64,000 nucleotides of DNA from Paenibacillus sp. LHD-38 (GTDB taxonomy: Bacteria > Bacillota > Bacilli > Paenibacillales > Paenibacillaceae): positions 176,090 to 240,089 of the forward strand of contig NZ_JAVIFU010000007.1 of assembly GCF_031157315.1 (NCBI RefSeq), given 5' to 3'. This document shows, in pieces, positions 63,157-64,000 of this stretch; the stretch's first letter is position 1; the number at the start of each line of letters is the position of its first letter. Position numbers and translations under genes: made by a program. The notes under the pieces are model-generated. The model saw only the letters and a program-made list of their open reading frames with translations. It ran no database searches and was not told where the DNA came from.

Positions 63157-63197
63157 AAGGCTTACTCTTCAATACGGAGTAAGCCTTCTATTTTTTG
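63157..63197 (+). terminator. Terminator after small acidic protein gene
   Basis: AAGGCTTACTC (63157-63167) pairs with GAGTAAGCCTT (63177-63187), followed by CTATTTTTTG. Confidence 0.9.
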
Positions 63198-63252
63198 TTA
63201 TAATTTAGCTCCGAAAAACCCCTTGCTTTAGCTATGGGGATGTAAGGTGCTT

Positions 63253-63288
63253 CGGGTGAAGGGAGGCTAAAGCCGCCTTAATCACCCG
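63253..63288. mobile_element. Left-end hairpin of the IS200/IS605 element
   Basis: CGGGTG (63253-63258) and CACCCG (63283-63288) enclose an inner stem GGCT/AGCC with AAGG/CCTT. Subterminal hairpins at the left end are the recognition structure for HUH transposases. It lies about 40 bp before the TnpA frame. The exact element boundary is probably between about 63210 and 63250 and cannot be fixed without a copy. Confidence 0.6.
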
Positions 63289-63316
63289 ACATTAGATCTA
63301 CTGTTTTATGGTATAA

Positions 63317-63736
63317 TTTTCTTGGAATGAATCGATATCACAGCGAGTAGTAGAAAGTAATCACAATGTAACATTTGACTGTAAGTACCATGTTGTATTT
63401 TGTCCAAAATATAGACGCAAAGTTTTAATACCTCCTATTGATGCAAGATTAAAAGAACTGTTCCAGCTTAAATCAGAAGAACTCCGAGCTGAGATTGTGG
63501 AAATGGAAATCATGCCTGATCACGTCCATCTACTCATCAAGTGCGACCCGCAGTTCGGCATCCACCGTGTAGTTAAACACTTGAAAGGGTTCACTTCGCG
63601 CATTCTGAGAGGGGAATACCGACAACTAACTTCACGGCTCCCATCACTATGGACAAATTCCTATTTTGTAGCCACAGTCGGAAGCGTATCGCTCGAGACG
63701 GTTAAACAGTACATAGAAACTCAAAAGGAAAGGTAG
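63317..63736 (+). pseudogene. tnpA: TnpA Y1 (HUH) transposase of IS200/IS605, without a normal start
   Basis: The reading frame encodes CKYHVVFCPKYRRKVLIPPI, the HUH motif in MPDHVHLLI and the catalytic Tyr region VKQYIETQKER, so the transposase core is complete. However, after the in-frame stop at 63314 there is no ATG, GTG or TTG before the conserved N-terminus. The expected ATG at 63327 (MNRYHSE) is in another frame and runs into TAG TAG. One inserted base after about 63343 would join the two. The first usable in-frame start (GTG 63491 or ATG 63497) would remove the N-terminal part of the fold. Either a 1-bp deletion inactivated it, or an unusual start is used. Confidence 0.8.
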
Positions 63737-63746
63737 GCAGACCCTA

Positions 63747-64000
63747 ATGCCTGTTGCCTTCAAATATCGTTTGTATCCAACAAGTGAACAGAAGCGAGCC
63801 ATTCAAATTGTGCTTGAACGATGCAGATTGCTATACAATCGACTGCTGGAAGAGCGGATACTAGCTTACAAAGCGGAAGGCAAAAGCCTGAACTACTACG
63901 ATCAAGCCAATACGTTCAACGAACGAAAACAACATATACTTGCTTTAAAACAGGTCCATTCCCAAGTGTTACAGGATGTCGCCAAGCGGCTCGACAAAGC
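63747..64000 (+). CDS. tnpB: TnpB of IS605 type (partial, runs off right edge)
   Basis: The first 84 codons begin MPVAFKYRLYPTSEQKRAIQ, the standard N-terminus of TnpB (OrfB_IS605), followed by RCRLLYNRLLEERILAYKAE. It starts 10 bp after the TnpA stop, as in IS605-group elements. Full TnpB proteins are RNA-guided nucleases related to Cas12, with the guide RNA made from the right end; that part and the RuvC residues lie outside the window. Confidence 0.9.
   Translation, partial: MPVAFKYRLYPTSEQKRAIQIVLERCRLLYNRLLEERILAYKAEGKSLNYYDQANTFNERKQHILALKQVHSQVLQDVAKRLDK

Overview
The window looks like a chromosome segment of Paenibacillus or a close relative (Cohnella and similar). The reasons are moderate GC, Gram-positive ribosome binding sites, many TTG/GTG starts, lipoprotein solute-binding proteins, YesM/YesN-type two-component systems, LacI regulators, DUF5696 and YIP1 proteins next to sugar ABC permeases, and a giant S-layer-homology (SLH) glycosidase. 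Nearly all of it is carbohydrate-acquisition DNA. Genus assignment is by resemblance only. Both edges cut a gene: a permease on the left and a TnpB on the right.

Region A (1-9.2 kb) has a solute-binding protein and permease on the minus strand, divergent from a GH3 beta-glucosidase, a GH94 phosphorylase and a LacI regulator. The gene content matches the described Listeria 1,2-beta-oligoglucan (sophorooligosaccharide) locus. Three copies of the operator core GAAACGTTTC lie in the divergent promoter region.

Region B (9.5-32.3 kb) has a second LacI regulator and then a long operon. The operon holds a lipoprotein SBP, a 974-residue hybrid of carbohydrate-binding-like modules and an SBP, a permease pair, an NHL/TPR membrane protein, a YIP1 protein, a DUF5696 protein, a second permease pair, a GH30 and a GH43. 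An AraC regulator is divergent from a GH43-GH43-GH51 operon. The enzymes fit an arabinose-decorated galactan or arabinan. The LacI gene and the operon have the same promoter and operator layout. The dual-SBP, dual-permease, NHL, YIP1 and DUF5696 set is the best candidate here for an undescribed system.

Region C (32.5-43.7 kb) is visibly more AT-rich. It has a short YesN-type regulator, a YesM kinase, an SBP, an LplB/LplC-type permease pair, a GH125 exo-alpha-1,6-mannosidase and a secreted GH76 alpha-1,6-mannanase. This is an alpha-mannan utilisation module, possibly acquired horizontally. An aldo/keto reductase with a textbook MerR-type promoter follows.

Region D (45.0-58.8 kb) has a 2227-residue SLH-anchored protein with three LamG modules, a clan GH-A-like catalytic domain and three CBM modules. 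It is followed by YesM, YesN, an SBP and two permeases of unknown substrate.

Region E (58.8-64 kb) has a TetR regulator divergent from an SDR oxidoreductase, a DHA2-type MFS exporter divergent from a second TetR regulator, a 52-residue acidic protein, and the left part of an IS200/IS605 element with a TnpA lacking a proper start and the beginning of TnpB. No sugar ABC ATPase is encoded in the window, so the importers probably share a distant MsmX-like ATPase. I saw no rRNA, tRNA or CRISPR array.
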